The notes beneath the pieces were generated by a model. It was given only the letters and a program-made list of their open reading frames with translations, searched no databases and was not told the DNA's origin. The position numbers were made by a program, and so were the translations under genes. A stretch of DNA of 64,000 bases from Mytilinidion resinicola. Its lineage: Eukaryota > Ascomycota > Dothideomycetes > Mytilinidiales > Mytilinidiaceae. Position 1 is the first letter of the stretch; each line of letters starts with the position of its first letter. Positions 46,074 to 57,452 of this stretch are shown in pieces. Where the stretch lies: positions 671,241 through 735,240 of the forward strand of contig NW_022985438.1 of NCBI RefSeq assembly GCF_010093595.1. The letters are read 5' to 3'.

Positions 46074-46679
46074 TCAAAGCTGGGGTAATTTAAACGTATT
46101 GAATCGACCGTAAGGAATGCCAGCACATGCACCAAAGGACGTAGTATCGAGAGGAGGATCTGTTTGTCCGGAAGAGTTCATGATGCTGAAACTCGACGGT
46201 AAGTCGTGAAGGTGTGGCGCTGAAGGTTTCGATCGCGACGTGGTATGGATCCCTATTGGTGGTGCTGCAGAGTTATCTCCAGGGACTTTCTCGCTTCCAA
46301 TGTTTTGGTCTCTGGCGGTAGCTGGTCCTTGAAGATCCAATAGTAGTCCATAATTCATTCGATGGGCATCAGGGCCAAACGGCCTCGAGAGATCGAAAGT
46401 GCTTTGTTCATCTGGAATGGTGTCTGATGCGAAGGCGCCCGTAATCTCGGCCCATTTTTGGGATACAGCAAGTCTCTCAAGAGTCTGTAGTCGCCTCTTC
46501 TTCTTCTCCCCTACCAACACTGTCAGTGGCCTGTCCGTGTTGCCATGATAGAGTCGGTAGAACTGCACGCACGATAAGCACGTTGAGATTGCCGATTCTG
46601 CTCCTTCCTCCTTTCCGACACGCGGTAGCTGCCTCTCTTGGCAGGCTGTGCATCCATCGCATGCAATTATGCGCCCCGT
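46074..46679 (-). CDS. Cys-rich hypothetical protein, 5' end unresolved
   Basis: An open frame preceded by an AACAG acceptor-like site at 46680. It begins with a cysteine cluster IIACDGCTACQERQLPRVGK, later CLSC, then YRLYHGNTD, a KKKRRLQTLERLAV basic helix, and a Ser/Pro-rich tail ending FNTFKLPQL. The CxxCxxC...CxxC spacing is not the canonical Zn2Cys6 cluster. No in-frame ATG precedes the cysteines, so a first exon must lie upstream if the gene is real; I could not place it with normal intron length. It may be a regulator-like zinc protein or a truncated relic. Confidence 0.4.
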   Translation of the reverse strand, partial: TGRIIACDGCTACQERQLPRVGKEEGAESAISTCLSCVQFYRLYHGNTDRPLTVLVGEKKKRRLQTLERLAVSQKWAEITGAFASDTIPDEQSTFDLSRPFGPDAHRMNYGLLLDLQGPATARDQNIGSEKVPGDNSAAPPIGIHTTSRSKPSAPHLHDLPSSFSIMNSSGQTDPPLDTTSFGACAGIPYGRFNTFKLPQL

Positions 46680-47434
46680 CTGTTATCCGGAGCGTGAATA
46701 CGGACCTGTGGACGTATGCTCATGCTGGTATCAGCAAGCCTAGCCTACTTATATGATTCCATGGTCTGAATGGGGTAACATTAGGCCGGATATCAATAGA
46801 AAGCGTAGAGTTTGATGCCTCAACAACACAGCTCAAGTATTGATCTCCGTGGCTCTCCTCAGCGGCCTGACATTGGGCCGATTTCGAGGCTACAGGGAGC
46901 AGGATGCGCTTACTTCACAACGGTATCCCGTGATTGGGCAGTATCTTTTCCTTCAATGGATCATCCATAAACTAAGATTGCTGCCCATAAAAGAATGGGC
47001 GTAAATTCTACTCTCCTCTCAAGAGATTTACTGTATGGCAAGACCTCGGGAGCTACTGAGGTAATGATCGAATTATTGAGTTTCCGTAATAGGGTCATTC
47101 GGCAAAAATGAAGACCAGATCGCGGGCCGACTCTCATGCAGGTGAGGTGAGCAACAGCCCGCTAAATATCAAAAGCTTGATATACGTGCTAAGAATAATC
47201 GGAGTACGGAATGTCAATTCTGTAGGAGAGGTGAGCATGTATCGTGAGCAGCATACAGAATCTGCAGACTTAGCCTGCTATTTAAGGTGTAGCATGAGAG
47301 ACTTGTGGGTAGGAACGCGTATAAAGCGTTTGGTCATGTTTGATTCTTCGTCAGCTATACCAACAACGCAGGCTTCGCAAAGCCCATTGTAGTCTTCCTT
47401 TTCCGGACCACAAAGAAAAGTCAAACCTGAAGCG
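46680..47434. other. Intergenic, nothing recognised
   Basis: Divergent interval between the Cys-rich ORF and the dehydrogenase gene. A missing first exon of the Cys-rich gene may lie at its left side. Confidence 0.4.
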
Positions 47435-48321
47435 ATGCCGCGAACCATTTTCATTACAGGAGCAAGCTCAGGAATCGGTGCAGCAGTCTCCAGGCTTTTC
47501 TTTGAGAAAGGGTGGAATGTTGCCGCGACAATGAGAAAGCCAGGGGAAGCATCCGAGCTCAAACAGTTGGACGCTAGCCGATTGCTACTAGAAAGACTGG
47601 ACGTTGTCGACGCTAGCAGCATACAACCAGCCATCGACGCAGCCATTGCGAAGTTCGGGAAGATCGACGTCCTCTTCAACAATGCTGGTTACGCGCAGTA
47701 CGGCATTTTTGAGATGACATCGCCAACCAAATGCCGAGATCAATTCGACGTAAACCTATTTGGTGGGAGGTCCAGTTATGATTTGTTTTCTACTATACTG
47801 ATATTTTACTAGGAGTAATGGATGTAACTCGAGCTATCCTACCACACTTTCGAGCTAGCGGCCATGGAGGAATCGTCAATATGGGTAGTGGTGCCGGCCT
47901 GTGGGGCTCGCCATTAGGCACGATGTACACAGCCAGCAAATTCGCGCTGGAAGGCTTCACCGAAGCGCTCTCTTACGAACTCGCGCCATTGAACATCTTT
48001 GTCAAGAGCATTGTTCCTACTGTTGGTGTTGGGGGAACCAAACTTGTGGAGTCGTCTGTTGCACATATCGCCATGGACGAAGCCCTAGTTCCTACGTATG
48101 GTGCGTATATGCAAGAGATGGTCCCGAAACTCCAGGCTATGGGTTCTTCTGGCGCGCTAGAAGTAACGGAACTTGCGCACATTGTGTACATTGCGGCAAC
48201 AGACGGTACGAATAAGGTTCGATACGTTTGTGGAGCTGATGATTTTGGGTTTCTCAAGGCAAGAGTTGAGTCAAAGAGTGACGAGGAGTACATGGCCCGT
48301 ATGCGTGCCTGGTTCAACTGA
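47435..48321 (+). CDS. Short-chain dehydrogenase/reductase
   Basis: Two exons, 47435-47762 and 47813-48321, with a 50-nt intron, encode 278 aa, typical for a classical SDR. The NAD(P)-binding TGASSGIG motif is at residues 8-15, NNAG near 86, and the catalytic YTASK near 160, with the expected upstream Ser in NMGSGAG. Substrate specificity cannot be read from sequence. The start MPRTIFITG places the Rossmann strand right at the N-terminus. The neighbours, a Cys-rich ORF and a crotonase, do not define a pathway. Confidence 0.93.
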
Positions 48322-48913
48322 TTCCAGGATCATGCGGTAAAAGTAGAGATAGAGCAGAACAATGAATAGACAAACGATGGGAAGCTACAAAACATTCGCA
48401 GCCTCGAACCGTGCCAATAATGTGCCACTGTTTCTAAACGTTTTTCAATTCATAATGCTCGGTCTTCGAAGTTGATAGTTGAAGCGGCCCGCAAACTCTG
48501 GGATTAATAGCCTGTTGACACCAGACTGATCCGAGCGCGATCCATCGATTTGACATCTCGATGTGATGAATGGAAGATGTAATGTAAGAGCAGAGCAGAG
48601 TCAGGAGAATCGAATCGGAAAACGATCAAGCCCTGTCTTGGCAACCCGGCAAAGCTAAACCGATCCACACCACAAGCGCCTCTCCAGGGACCAAGGGACC
48701 TCGGGACCTTGGAGAGTTTCCCCAGATTCCTGGCCTTCTCCGCAACAGCTAGCGAACGTGCATAGGCTCACTATGAGGCTTATAAACATCCGCCATGTAT
48801 CTTCCTAACAATAAAGTCTTTCTCTCCCCGTATTTACGCATCAATTCCCACATCGAATCCATTGACCTCCACCCAGACCCCCGCCCTCACTGTGAAGACC
48901 CCTCAACGCTACA
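48322..48913. other. Intergenic with GGGACC repeat hairpin
   Basis: Contains, at 48680-48716, three GGGACC units spaced by 2 nt and bracketed by CTCTCC and GGAGAG, giving a possible hairpin. The rest is the presumed promoter and leader of the hydratase-like gene. Confidence 0.45.
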
Positions 48914-50022
48914 ATGCCAGAACCTCACACACCGATTGCGCTCCCCTCTTCCTACAGCTCTCTCCCCTGGAAAGAGATTCGCACCACGCACTACCCCAAG
49001 TCGTCTCCCACAGCAACGTCCATCATCGTCCTGACTCTGTACCGCCCGGGCAAGCACAATGCCTTCACAAGCACACTTATGCGCGAGATGGAGCAGGCGT
49101 TTGGCATGTTCGATGTTGACGACCGCGTGAAGTGCATTGTAGTGACGGGACATGGGAGGATATTCTGTGCGGGTGCGGATCTTGAGCAGGGGTTTGTGGG
49201 TGGCCAGGAGCCTATCAATGAGCATAGAGATGGGTATGTACTTCTCCCAAATTAGCACCAAGTTCAATCAGGCATTCAGCATCTCAGTGGCTTGGTTTGA
49301 GGGGATTAGGATGCTCATGGCTGACATACATCGCCCTATAGAGGCGGTCGCGTTACTCTAGCTATCAACTCCTGCCGCAAACCCACAATCGGTGCTCTTC
49401 AAGGCTCCGCTGTCGGCGTTGGAATTACCATGTGCCTTCCTATGTCCATTCGTGTGGCCTACAAAGCTGCCAAGATTGGGTTTGTCTTCGCCAGGCGTGG
49501 TCTCGTCATGGAAGCCTGCTCATCCTTCTTCCTACCGCGCCTCATCGGACACTCCCGAGCGATACACCTCGTCACCACAGGCTCGACATACAAGGCGGAT
49601 GACAAGCTCTTTGGAACACTCTTCTCCGAGCTTTGTGATATACCTGAGGATGTCCTTCCCAAGGCACTCGAGATTGCGGAGGACGTGGTAAAGAACACAA
49701 GTGTGGTTAGCACGTATCTCATGAGGGAGATGATGTATCGCGATACGGGATCTGCCGAGGGGACACATCTCCTAGATTCAAGGATACTTTACGAGTTGTT
49801 TGTGAGCCAGTAAGTTGGGTCCTGTCTAAATTGCGAACTCGTAATATTGATCATGACTTCAGGGATAACAAGGAAGGCGTGAAGTCATTCTTAGAGAAGA
49901 GGCCGGCACAATTCTCGGGGACTATGGAAAACAGTTCCCCATCAGCGTATCCATGGTGGATGCCAGTTGATATCGTTGGGAGGGCAAAAGCTGACAAAAC
50001 GGGCGCGAAGCCGAGGCTCTAA
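48914..50022 (+). CDS. Enoyl-CoA hydratase/isomerase family protein
   Basis: Three exons, 48914-49233, 49342-49809 and 49863-50022, give 315 aa. The crotonase fold is recognised by LYRPGKHNAF, the oxyanion-hole motif GRIFCAGADLEQG, the HRDGGGR junction across intron 1, and GALQGSAVGVGITMCLP with IGFVFARRG. Members hydrate or isomerise enoyl-CoA esters in fatty-acid and secondary-metabolite breakdown. The C-terminus ends KPRL; PRL resembles a type-1 peroxisomal targeting tripeptide, which would fit beta-oxidation, but it is a weak variant. The first intron (108 nt) is longer than most in the window. The gene is convergent with RPL20, with about 220 bp between stop codons. Confidence 0.92.
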
Positions 50023-50240
50023 GAGATTTATGGGATAGTCTTTAGTGTTGTCAAAATACGGATACCAATGAATGAATGGGAGCAGTGATATAGGCACGTT
50101 CAATGAGACCTGGTCGAATGATATTTCAAGGGCTTTTGATTCATTCCTTAGTTACTTCCACTCGTAATCGAAGCAATGCCGACCTTGCCCTTTATGCCGA
50201 TGAGTCCACTCCGATCCACCCCACCAACAATAGAAAACGC

Positions 50241-51265
50241 TTAGTAGAAAGTCGAGGGTCGGTGAGCAGTGAAGATCTTCTTGCTGGCGCTACGGCCAAC
50301 GCGATGTGGGAGAGGGAATTTCAGATCCTTGGTCAGGAGCTGCTTGATGTATGGACGGCGGATGTCTGCGGCCTTCTCAACCTCAACAACCTTGAGGATC
50401 TAGAAAGAAATTAGATTAGAAGCGTTCCACAATGACAATCCTAGAAACACTTACGTGAATTGACCTGAAACGAGATCGGTGACGTGCGGCCATGTCCTGG
50501 TAGAGAGCATCCACGGCTTCAGTTCGCGACATCTCACGGTACTCCTTGTACATGTTGTGGGTGCCAGAGCGTGAGTCGTAGCGGATCCAGATGCCGAAGT
50601 TCTTGACCTTCTGGGGACGCTTCTCGTGGATCTGAAGACGAGTATTAGTATCCGCTATTGGCAAAAATGCCGGTGTCCTTCGAAAGCTCGACTGGTGTAA
50701 GCATACCTGGTTCAGGGAGACAATTTCGCCGTTCGCCTTCTTGATCTTACGCAGTCTTCCGAGGAAGTACCAGAATCGCGATTTGGCAACAACAGTGTTA
50801 GGAGCAAAGATGCGCATCCGGTACAGCTTGGGGGCGGGGTTGGCCTCGCTGGGCAGATGGCGCCCAATGACCTGGTATTCCTGGAGACGACCTGTGGGAG
50901 TAGACGTTAGCATCCTTGAACTTCCTCCCAATACGATGTGATAGACGGTTTCTGTCGGTGAAATTGCAACAGAGGATCCAGGATTGGCGAAGAGAGCCGG
51001 AGAAGCGCCTGAAGTGTCGCGGTTTGGATCGCGGAAGGATTGCAGATATTCGGAGTTGACAGTCGTCTCTTATCCAGACAATCCAGCGCCACAAAGACCG
51101 TCATTCCTCCACCCTATTTTCTTGCAACCATACCCATTCTTCGACTATTATAGAGCCGGTCTAGATAGCGTCGTTTCGAGAGCCGTAGGAAGGAAAAGTG
51201 CTCAGACCCGCCGGTGCAAGTGTCGTCCAGTTTAAACGCAAAGGTATGGAATTCTGCTTACCCAT
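50241..51265 (-). CDS. RPL20: 60S ribosomal protein L20 (eL20)
   Basis: A structural protein of the large ribosomal subunit (L18a family). Four exons on the complement: 51262-51265 (just ATGG), 50707-50891, 50455-50631 and 50241-50399. They total 525 bp, or 174 aa, the usual size. The sequence runs [69 protein letters not shown], and ends with RRPYIKQLL...FPLPHR and a Ser/Lys tail. The first intron is about 370 nt and splits the second codon, a common arrangement in fungal ribosomal protein genes, where long first introns often carry regulatory signals. The start was chosen because only this ATG-G exon restores the conserved MGRLQEY beginning. Confidence 0.95.
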
Positions 51266-51579
51266 CTGCACATTGTCAGCACTCGCCTGTGAGACAGAAA
51301 GGATGGGTTGATGCTTACCTTGAATGCTGTCGTGATGTCGTAGGGTTAGACGTCGTCTGGAGAAGAGTCGCAGTAACGAAAATGATGGAGGTGCGCTCGC
51401 CAAGGAATGCTAATTATTAGCGAGCCGCTAAGCCCCAAATGGCTAGCGTACTCTGCGAACGTCCTTCCTCAACCTTAGGCCAAGCATCCCAGCGGACAGC
51501 AATGCCCTAAGCTGCTCCAGCACCGCCTGATGGCTCCTTCGATCCACCAAATTTTACACACCTGCTGATCCGCGTAGAA
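51266..51579. promoter_or_regulatory. Divergent RPL20/CSN12 promoter region
   Basis: A 314-bp interval between opposite start codons, so both promoters share it. CT/GA-rich tracts are present; I name no specific factor site. Confidence 0.5.
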
Positions 51580-53264
51580 ATGGATCGGATCATCGGCCGC
51601 TTTCACCAATGCGTCGCAGAGGAGAATGGAACTGAGCTCGCCAAGATATTCAGTACCAAGGCTCCCGCTTCCAGCCCTAATTTCTTCTACGATCTCCGCC
51701 GAGCGTCAAACGCACAGCACATTGACGGAGAGATTCACTACAGTCTCACGCCCCGGAACGGCTTTTCGTTCGACAGTGCAGAAGTGAATGCCTGGGCAGA
51801 GGTCTTTGTCAACTATTGGAAAGCAGTGGGCGAGTTCATAGGCTTGGAAGAAAGCACAGATCGAGGGGAACTAAAAGATGGACAGTATGGCGAGGTCTAC
51901 GATGTGTGGAAGGCGTTTACCAACAGTCTCATCAAATACCACAGCTCGAGCGTCTTGCCATTCTGGACGATTCCTTGCCTTTACACGGCTCTAACGGATT
52001 TGCGGACCTATGCAATTAAGGCAGATGAGCAGAGCGTTAACGCAAAAGGAAGCATCAATTTCAGCACGGGCCTTCAAGACGACATTGTCAGCTCCGTTGG
52101 CAAAAATGAGAAACTAGAGGATTATGCTAGGGTGTTGAATAGGGTGTTCAACATGTGCCTTCAGGACAGGGCTCCCGTTGAGTACTCCCGAAAATGGGGT
52201 ACATACTTCACTGCGAACTTGATGTTCAAGACTTACTTCAAGGTAGGCCTCTAAATCTACTCAATTGTGTAAAGACTAACGACGATCACCATACAGCTAA
52301 ACGCCGTCAGCCTATCTAAGAATATGGTGCAAGCGATCAATGCTCAGTTTGACATGCCATCACTCTATAGATTCCCCAGATCAGAAATAGTCACGTTTAA
52401 GTACTACATTGGAGTCATGACATTCCTTCGAGAGGACTATGTACAGGCAGAGCAGAACCTGACAGAAGCCTGGCAGTTGTGTCACAAGAGCGCATACAAG
52501 AATCATCAGTAAGTTGAAACAATCATTTACTACGGCTAGCAATCATTTATAACCTCGAACAGGCAGATTCTCACGTATTTGATTCCTTGTCGACTTATCA
52601 CCACTCACAAACTTCCGACTTCCGAACTGTTGTCGCCGTACCCACGCCTCCAAGCTCTGTTTGGTCCTATTGCAGCCTGCATTAGGAAAGGTGATCTGGC
52701 TGGCTTTGACGCTGCACTGTTCGCAGGAGAAGTCGAATTTGTCAAGCGCCGCATCTACCTGACTCTGGAACGTGGCCGAGACATTGCACTCCGGAATCTC
52801 CTCCGCAAAGTATTCCTAGCAGGCGGCTACGAACCACTGAAGGAAGGCCAGACAGAGGCAGACCTAATTCGGAGAACGCGGATACCCATAGCCGAGTTTG
52901 CGGCTGCGATTCGAATGGGGCTGGGGGCTGACGGGAAGCTGCTGGAGGACGACGAGGTTGAGTGCATGCTTGCGAACATGATATACAAGGTGTGTACTTA
53001 TTCCGCCTTTTCTTCTCCCCTGTCATCATTCTTGACATGATGTTGCCCTCTTCGCCTCTTGCGCGCCCCTTTTCATTGCCGGTGCTGCCTACACAGCAGG
53101 CAGAAAAGTTTCGCCGCTCGCGCAGTTATTCCCCCCCAACTGTCGTACACCAGCTGACACATCTGCTTGCGTAGAACCTCATGAAGGGTTACATCTCTCG
53201 CGAACGAGCCATGGTCGTGCTGAGCAAGACCGCTGGCATGGCGTTCCCAGGAACAGGGGTCTGA
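51580..53264 (+). CDS. CSN12: PCI-domain protein CSN12 homologue
   Basis: Csn12-type proteins (related to Thp1 and human PCID2) contain a C-terminal PCI domain and associate with the COP9 signalosome or mRNA-export complexes. Four exons, 51580-52242, 52297-52508, 52563-52989 and 53175-53264, total 1392 bp (463 aa). Family features are [17 protein letters not shown] near residue 45, [40 protein letters not shown] before intron 1, and [20 protein letters not shown]. The PCI region contains [23 protein letters not shown] and [20 protein letters not shown]; the chain ends [20 protein letters not shown]. The last intron is long (185 nt). The ATG is the first in frame. Confidence 0.92.
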
Positions 53265-54872
53265 TGCGTAGCCCACAACGCATCGCTGAACATCTCCCAA
53301 TGGAGCCGCTCTCCAGCAGCTCCTCGCATTGCTACTGGCCGCCGGCAGCAAGCATACTCGGTATACAGAAATCAAAAAGAATCCGGCTATGTACCACCAA
53401 CATGCAATACATCTGATTCATCCAATCCCCCCATCGCCCCGATCCAGCCTCGACTGATTGCACACATACACACACACATAGTTGCTACGGTGCCTTCTGA
53501 CACACTTCTTTTGCAGCGCGGCGACTCATCACAGCCACCGGAACCCCCACCTCGGCACCCACCCACATTCCCCACGAGCCTGTTTGCGAACTGCCCACCC
53601 ACGCCTTCCACACAACTCAACAAGCCGACATCTCGCCCTTTGCCCTCTTCGTCTCATTCGCCCTCATTGCTCACAGGTCATGCGCCCAAGCGGGCCTAGT
53701 CTCCCGCACCTGCGTTTGCCGTCCCCCCTGCCTTGCATCCAGAGCACCCCATGAGTCACACTCTTAGCGTTGAAAGCGAGACCCGGCGGCGCAGGAAACC
53801 TTGCACAGATATCGAATCGTGCGCGCGAGGCTTGATCGCAGCATATCTGGTTTCAGGCTTCGGATGTGCTCGTTTGGGACAATGGTAGTAATGCGAGACC
53901 TTGGGCTTTTGAGTCACGTAGGTCCTTTGTTAGTAGCTAAGAATTCACAAAGTTATGCAGAGTTTGGACTAGAGAAAATGATCATGCTGATGATACTCGT
54001 TTCTGTGATTTCTGTTGCTGCATCGTGAAGCAAGACTAAGCAGCAGATAAATCTAGCCAACTCGAAAAATAACAGAGCACAACATTTCTCTCGTAGCCTC
54101 TCTCCATTCCCACCATACACGCGTTCCAATGATAGAGAGCCTCAGATCAAGATGGTTGTAACTCTCGAACACCCGGCTCTGTCCCGCAGAAGTGATAAAT
54201 CCAGACCCGCAAAAGACAAACTGACTGCCGTGATTACCATATCCGCAAACAAGCACAACCTTGACAATTTCAAAACACCCCCCGCAGAACCCAGAAATGA
54301 ATTTTTTTTTCCGGAGTTTTGCTGGGTGCGCTCCGCGAATACAAGAAACCGTTGCAAAACGCTCCAACAAAGACGAGAAAACAAGGCCAAGCCGGGCGGG
54401 CTGGGACAGGCTGCAATTTCTAGGCCTTTCGCAGAGACAATGAGAAAAAGATAAGGTAGAAACACAAGCAGTCATCAGACAGCAGCGGCTAGTGTAGCAC
54501 GCGTGCTGCCGCTGGATTGAAAGATAAGAACGGGATGGAGGATATGGTACAAGGATGGGTCAGAGAGTGCCAGAAGGTGTAAAGCGCTGGAATCAGAAAG
54601 CAAGAACGCCGGGTATCAATCCGTGGCCGCATGCTAGATGCGGTAATAAATTTACAAGAAAAGGAAGGTCGGATGGGTCGAATCGAGGTAGAGGTGGAAC
54701 GCCAGATGGTATAGGTCGGACGAAGCAACGCGGCGAGCGAGTGTCGAGAAGCAGATGGAGGCGATTAGGGGCATAGTGCTGTTGGGATGTGAAGGGAGAT
54801 GGCGGGACCTGATGAGGAGAGATAGCGTCGACGTCGACGTTGAAGCGGGGGGCGACGGCGATATGGTGATGA
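53265..54872. other. Intergenic, nothing recognised
   Basis: About 1.6 kb between convergent genes. It has a short CA-repeat near 53460-53480 and a T-run near 54300. Overlapping short frames have no family features. Confidence 0.5.
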
Positions 54873-55906
54873 CTATTTTGGCGACTTTGCAGCGAGGTCA
54901 TCCTGAAGGAGCCGCGTTAGCTGAATGCGTCGTGCATGATTGCGTACTTGCTGTGGACAGAGTTGTGGATCGTAACGAAGTGATGAAGTAATGAAATGAA
55001 GAACGTACCATGTGATTGACCATTGCAACGAACAAGTCGAAAAACAGTTTCCCGCCATTCTCCATTTCGTTCTGCATAGTGCCGCTACGCTTGAAAGTGG
55101 AGCGACTACGAATGATCAGAGCGAGGTAGTGTGATCGTAGCTTCGCATCGTTTTCGGGCGTGTTGGCATATGCATAGCGAGCAGATGTTAAGATCGTGCT
55201 GCACTGTATCCCGGATTGAAGACCTTGCTTACGAAGAGCAAGGCGCTTGAGCTCTTCAAGGCCATATTTCTCAGCAGCACACTGAAGATCGTATAAGAAA
55301 CTAATGATCTTACGGTGAACGTGATGGGTTGACTTACATAGATAACAGTATCCTTCAGAATCGGACCGTTCACAGAAGCGTGATACACAGTCGACTCAGC
55401 CGTCCCACGACCGTTCGCCGCATCTTCCAAGTTCCAGCTATTTCTCCGCTTGTCAAACTCCAAGCGAGGGTAGTAGTCGCCTTTGTATAGATATTCCAGG
55501 AGTGATGAGAAAATCTCGGGCTCTTCGTCAGGCAGATCGATCCGCTTGGACGTAGACTGGAAGAACTGATCGCGGCAGAGCGACTGGAAGAAGGGCGAGT
55601 GGCAGAGGACGTCCTCGTGGGCAGCGAAGAGTCGCTGTTCGCGACCGATGCAAAGAGTGATGATGGCGCTGGTCAAACTAGATGTGTTAGTTTCGGACAC
55701 TTCTCGATGTGATGCGCATACTGCACTCACCCTCCCACGGTCGGACTTGTTTGCGCTGATGCTGGCGAGGCCTGCTGCGCCATTTTCTCGACCTTCTTGG
55801 TCGACATGGAGTCCCTGAAGGAGCGGTTCTTCTTGCTCGTCGACTTGCCGGCGCGGTGCTTGGAGAAGCTCTCGGCCTGGGTTCGGTTCCTGCCTGAGCT
55901 GAACAT
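54873..55906 (-). CDS. BTB/POZ domain protein
   Basis: Four exons on the complement, 55731-55906, 55338-55677, 55009-55281 and 54873-54902, total 819 bp (272 aa). The N-terminal ~60 residues are Ser/Lys-rich and disordered. The BTB fold follows: IITLCIGREQRLFAAHEDVL, SPFFQSLCRDQF, then DLPDEEPEIFSSLLEYLYKG, and after the second intron YCAAEKYGLEELKRLAL. BTB proteins dimerise and often serve as adaptors for Cul3 ubiquitin ligases; no Kelch, MATH or zinc-finger partner domain is attached here, so the role is unknown. The last exon codes for only nine residues plus the stop (DDLAAKSPK). An upstream ATG would not be in frame with the BTB; ATG 55906 was chosen. Confidence 0.88.
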
Positions 55907-57452
55907 GCTCGCGGATGAACGGATGGCGATAAGGTCGTGGGGGCTCCGGGAGTCGAAGGTTGGGCGAGTGGTGGGCGATGGGGAGTATTTATAGCGAGGC
56001 GGGCATAGGCAACGACGGGTGACGACGACGACGCAACGACGATCCTGAGGCAGCAGTTTGAAAGTGAGGAGGGAGGCAGACAATGCAGCGAAAGGCGGCA
56101 TGTCAGGGGAATATATACGCTGCAGGCGAGGCCAGCTATCTCGCCCAGGCCTCCGAGCAGAGGGCCACACGGCACGGTGCGGACGTGATTGGACGCGTAA
56201 AGTGGAAATCCCCCCGACGCGTGAAGGGACGCGATATCACATGTGCCGCCTTGCCGGTTTGAGCGATGCTCCCTGACTCTTCTGCGGCCGCCGCACCCCG
56301 GATCCTGGGCGCTGTGAGATGGGCTGAGCGACGGAAAAGGGCTAGACGGGAGGGCGAGGTTTCACAGCGCCCTGAGCCGGTGCGCCAGCCCATGAGTCGT
56401 CGGCCGTGGTGCCTGGTGGCGTTCCATCATCGTCCGGCGGGGAGCATGGCTCTGCGCGCGAAAGGAAGGAAAGAGAGACCAAGCGACGATAGAGAAGGAT
56501 GAATTACGACACTTAGCTTGCCCTGGCGCTCTATCACCATGCCTCGAAAGCGTCGCAGCGGGCAGCGGGCGTGGTTGACGAGAAGTCGGCCCTTGCGTCC
56601 GAGCTCGAACTTAGCGTGCACAGGCCGCGCGAGATCAGGAACGCTGCATCAAAAGCAAGAAGCTGTCCATCGTCTCACCAAGCAAATGGGGCACCGGTGT
56701 GCGACGATCCCAGCCGGCTTGACCGAGGCTGGGCTTCCCCCTGGGCCAACTAGGTTTGCATCCTCTTCTTCCGCCATCCGCACCCGATCCCACGACAGCG
56801 CTGCGAGTCCGGAATGCCAAGGGTGACATCGCACCACGTCCTTGCGCGTCTGTAGCATCATCTTACCTAAACTCGAGGCTTGATGGAGGTGGAGTAGGTA
56901 TTGGCCAGGATGAAAGGCCTCAGGCAGCATTCAGGCAGCACTCAGGCAGCCAACTTCGCCAGAGCATGCTTGGGCCTGTGGAAAATATAGGCATGCTTGC
57001 CCAAGTGTGCTGTGATAAGGTCGGTACTGCCATCGAAGGCGGTCTATGGAAATGCTTCCGCCCTCGGAATGTCGACGCTTCCTCGCCCAGCAAGAGATCC
57101 CAGTTAATGAGGGTGGTTTATCATACCATAATACCTACGAAACTCGCCGGCTGATGACTGAGATAGCAGCGCGAACGGAAACCTAAGAATGAAGAGATAA
57201 TGGTATAGTATGGATGAACCGAAGTGGAGACGAACGGAGGTGGAGAGTGGGAAGAAACTTTTATATTGACTAGATAGGAAAGCATTCTGATGCTCAGTAG
57301 TTTTAGAGGTACGGAAGTCGCAACCAGCACCGGCTGTAGCAGGAAGCCCATCTGCAAGGCCATCCCATAGTTCCTTTCGAGAAAGAATATGCCCTCCATG
57401 TTGAGATGAAGAATGATATGAAGTTCAACCAACGCCAATATCGCTCATGATC
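55907..57452. other. Intergenic, GC-rich, with short direct repeats
   Basis: Promoter side of the BTB gene and 3' side of the next gene. A short direct repeat (CAGGCAGCAYT, about three units) is at 56921-56950. No gene recognised. Confidence 0.5.

Noticed and set aside
46500..46680. Canonical Zn2Cys6 zinc cluster
   Set aside because: The spacing is CxxCxxC followed by a distant CxxC, not C-x2-C-x6-C-x5-12-C-x2-C-x6-8-C.
51287..51318. A 5' untranslated-region intron of RPL20 with GTAAGC and CACAG boundaries
   Set aside because: It would be only 32 nt, below plausible fungal intron size; RNA data would be needed.
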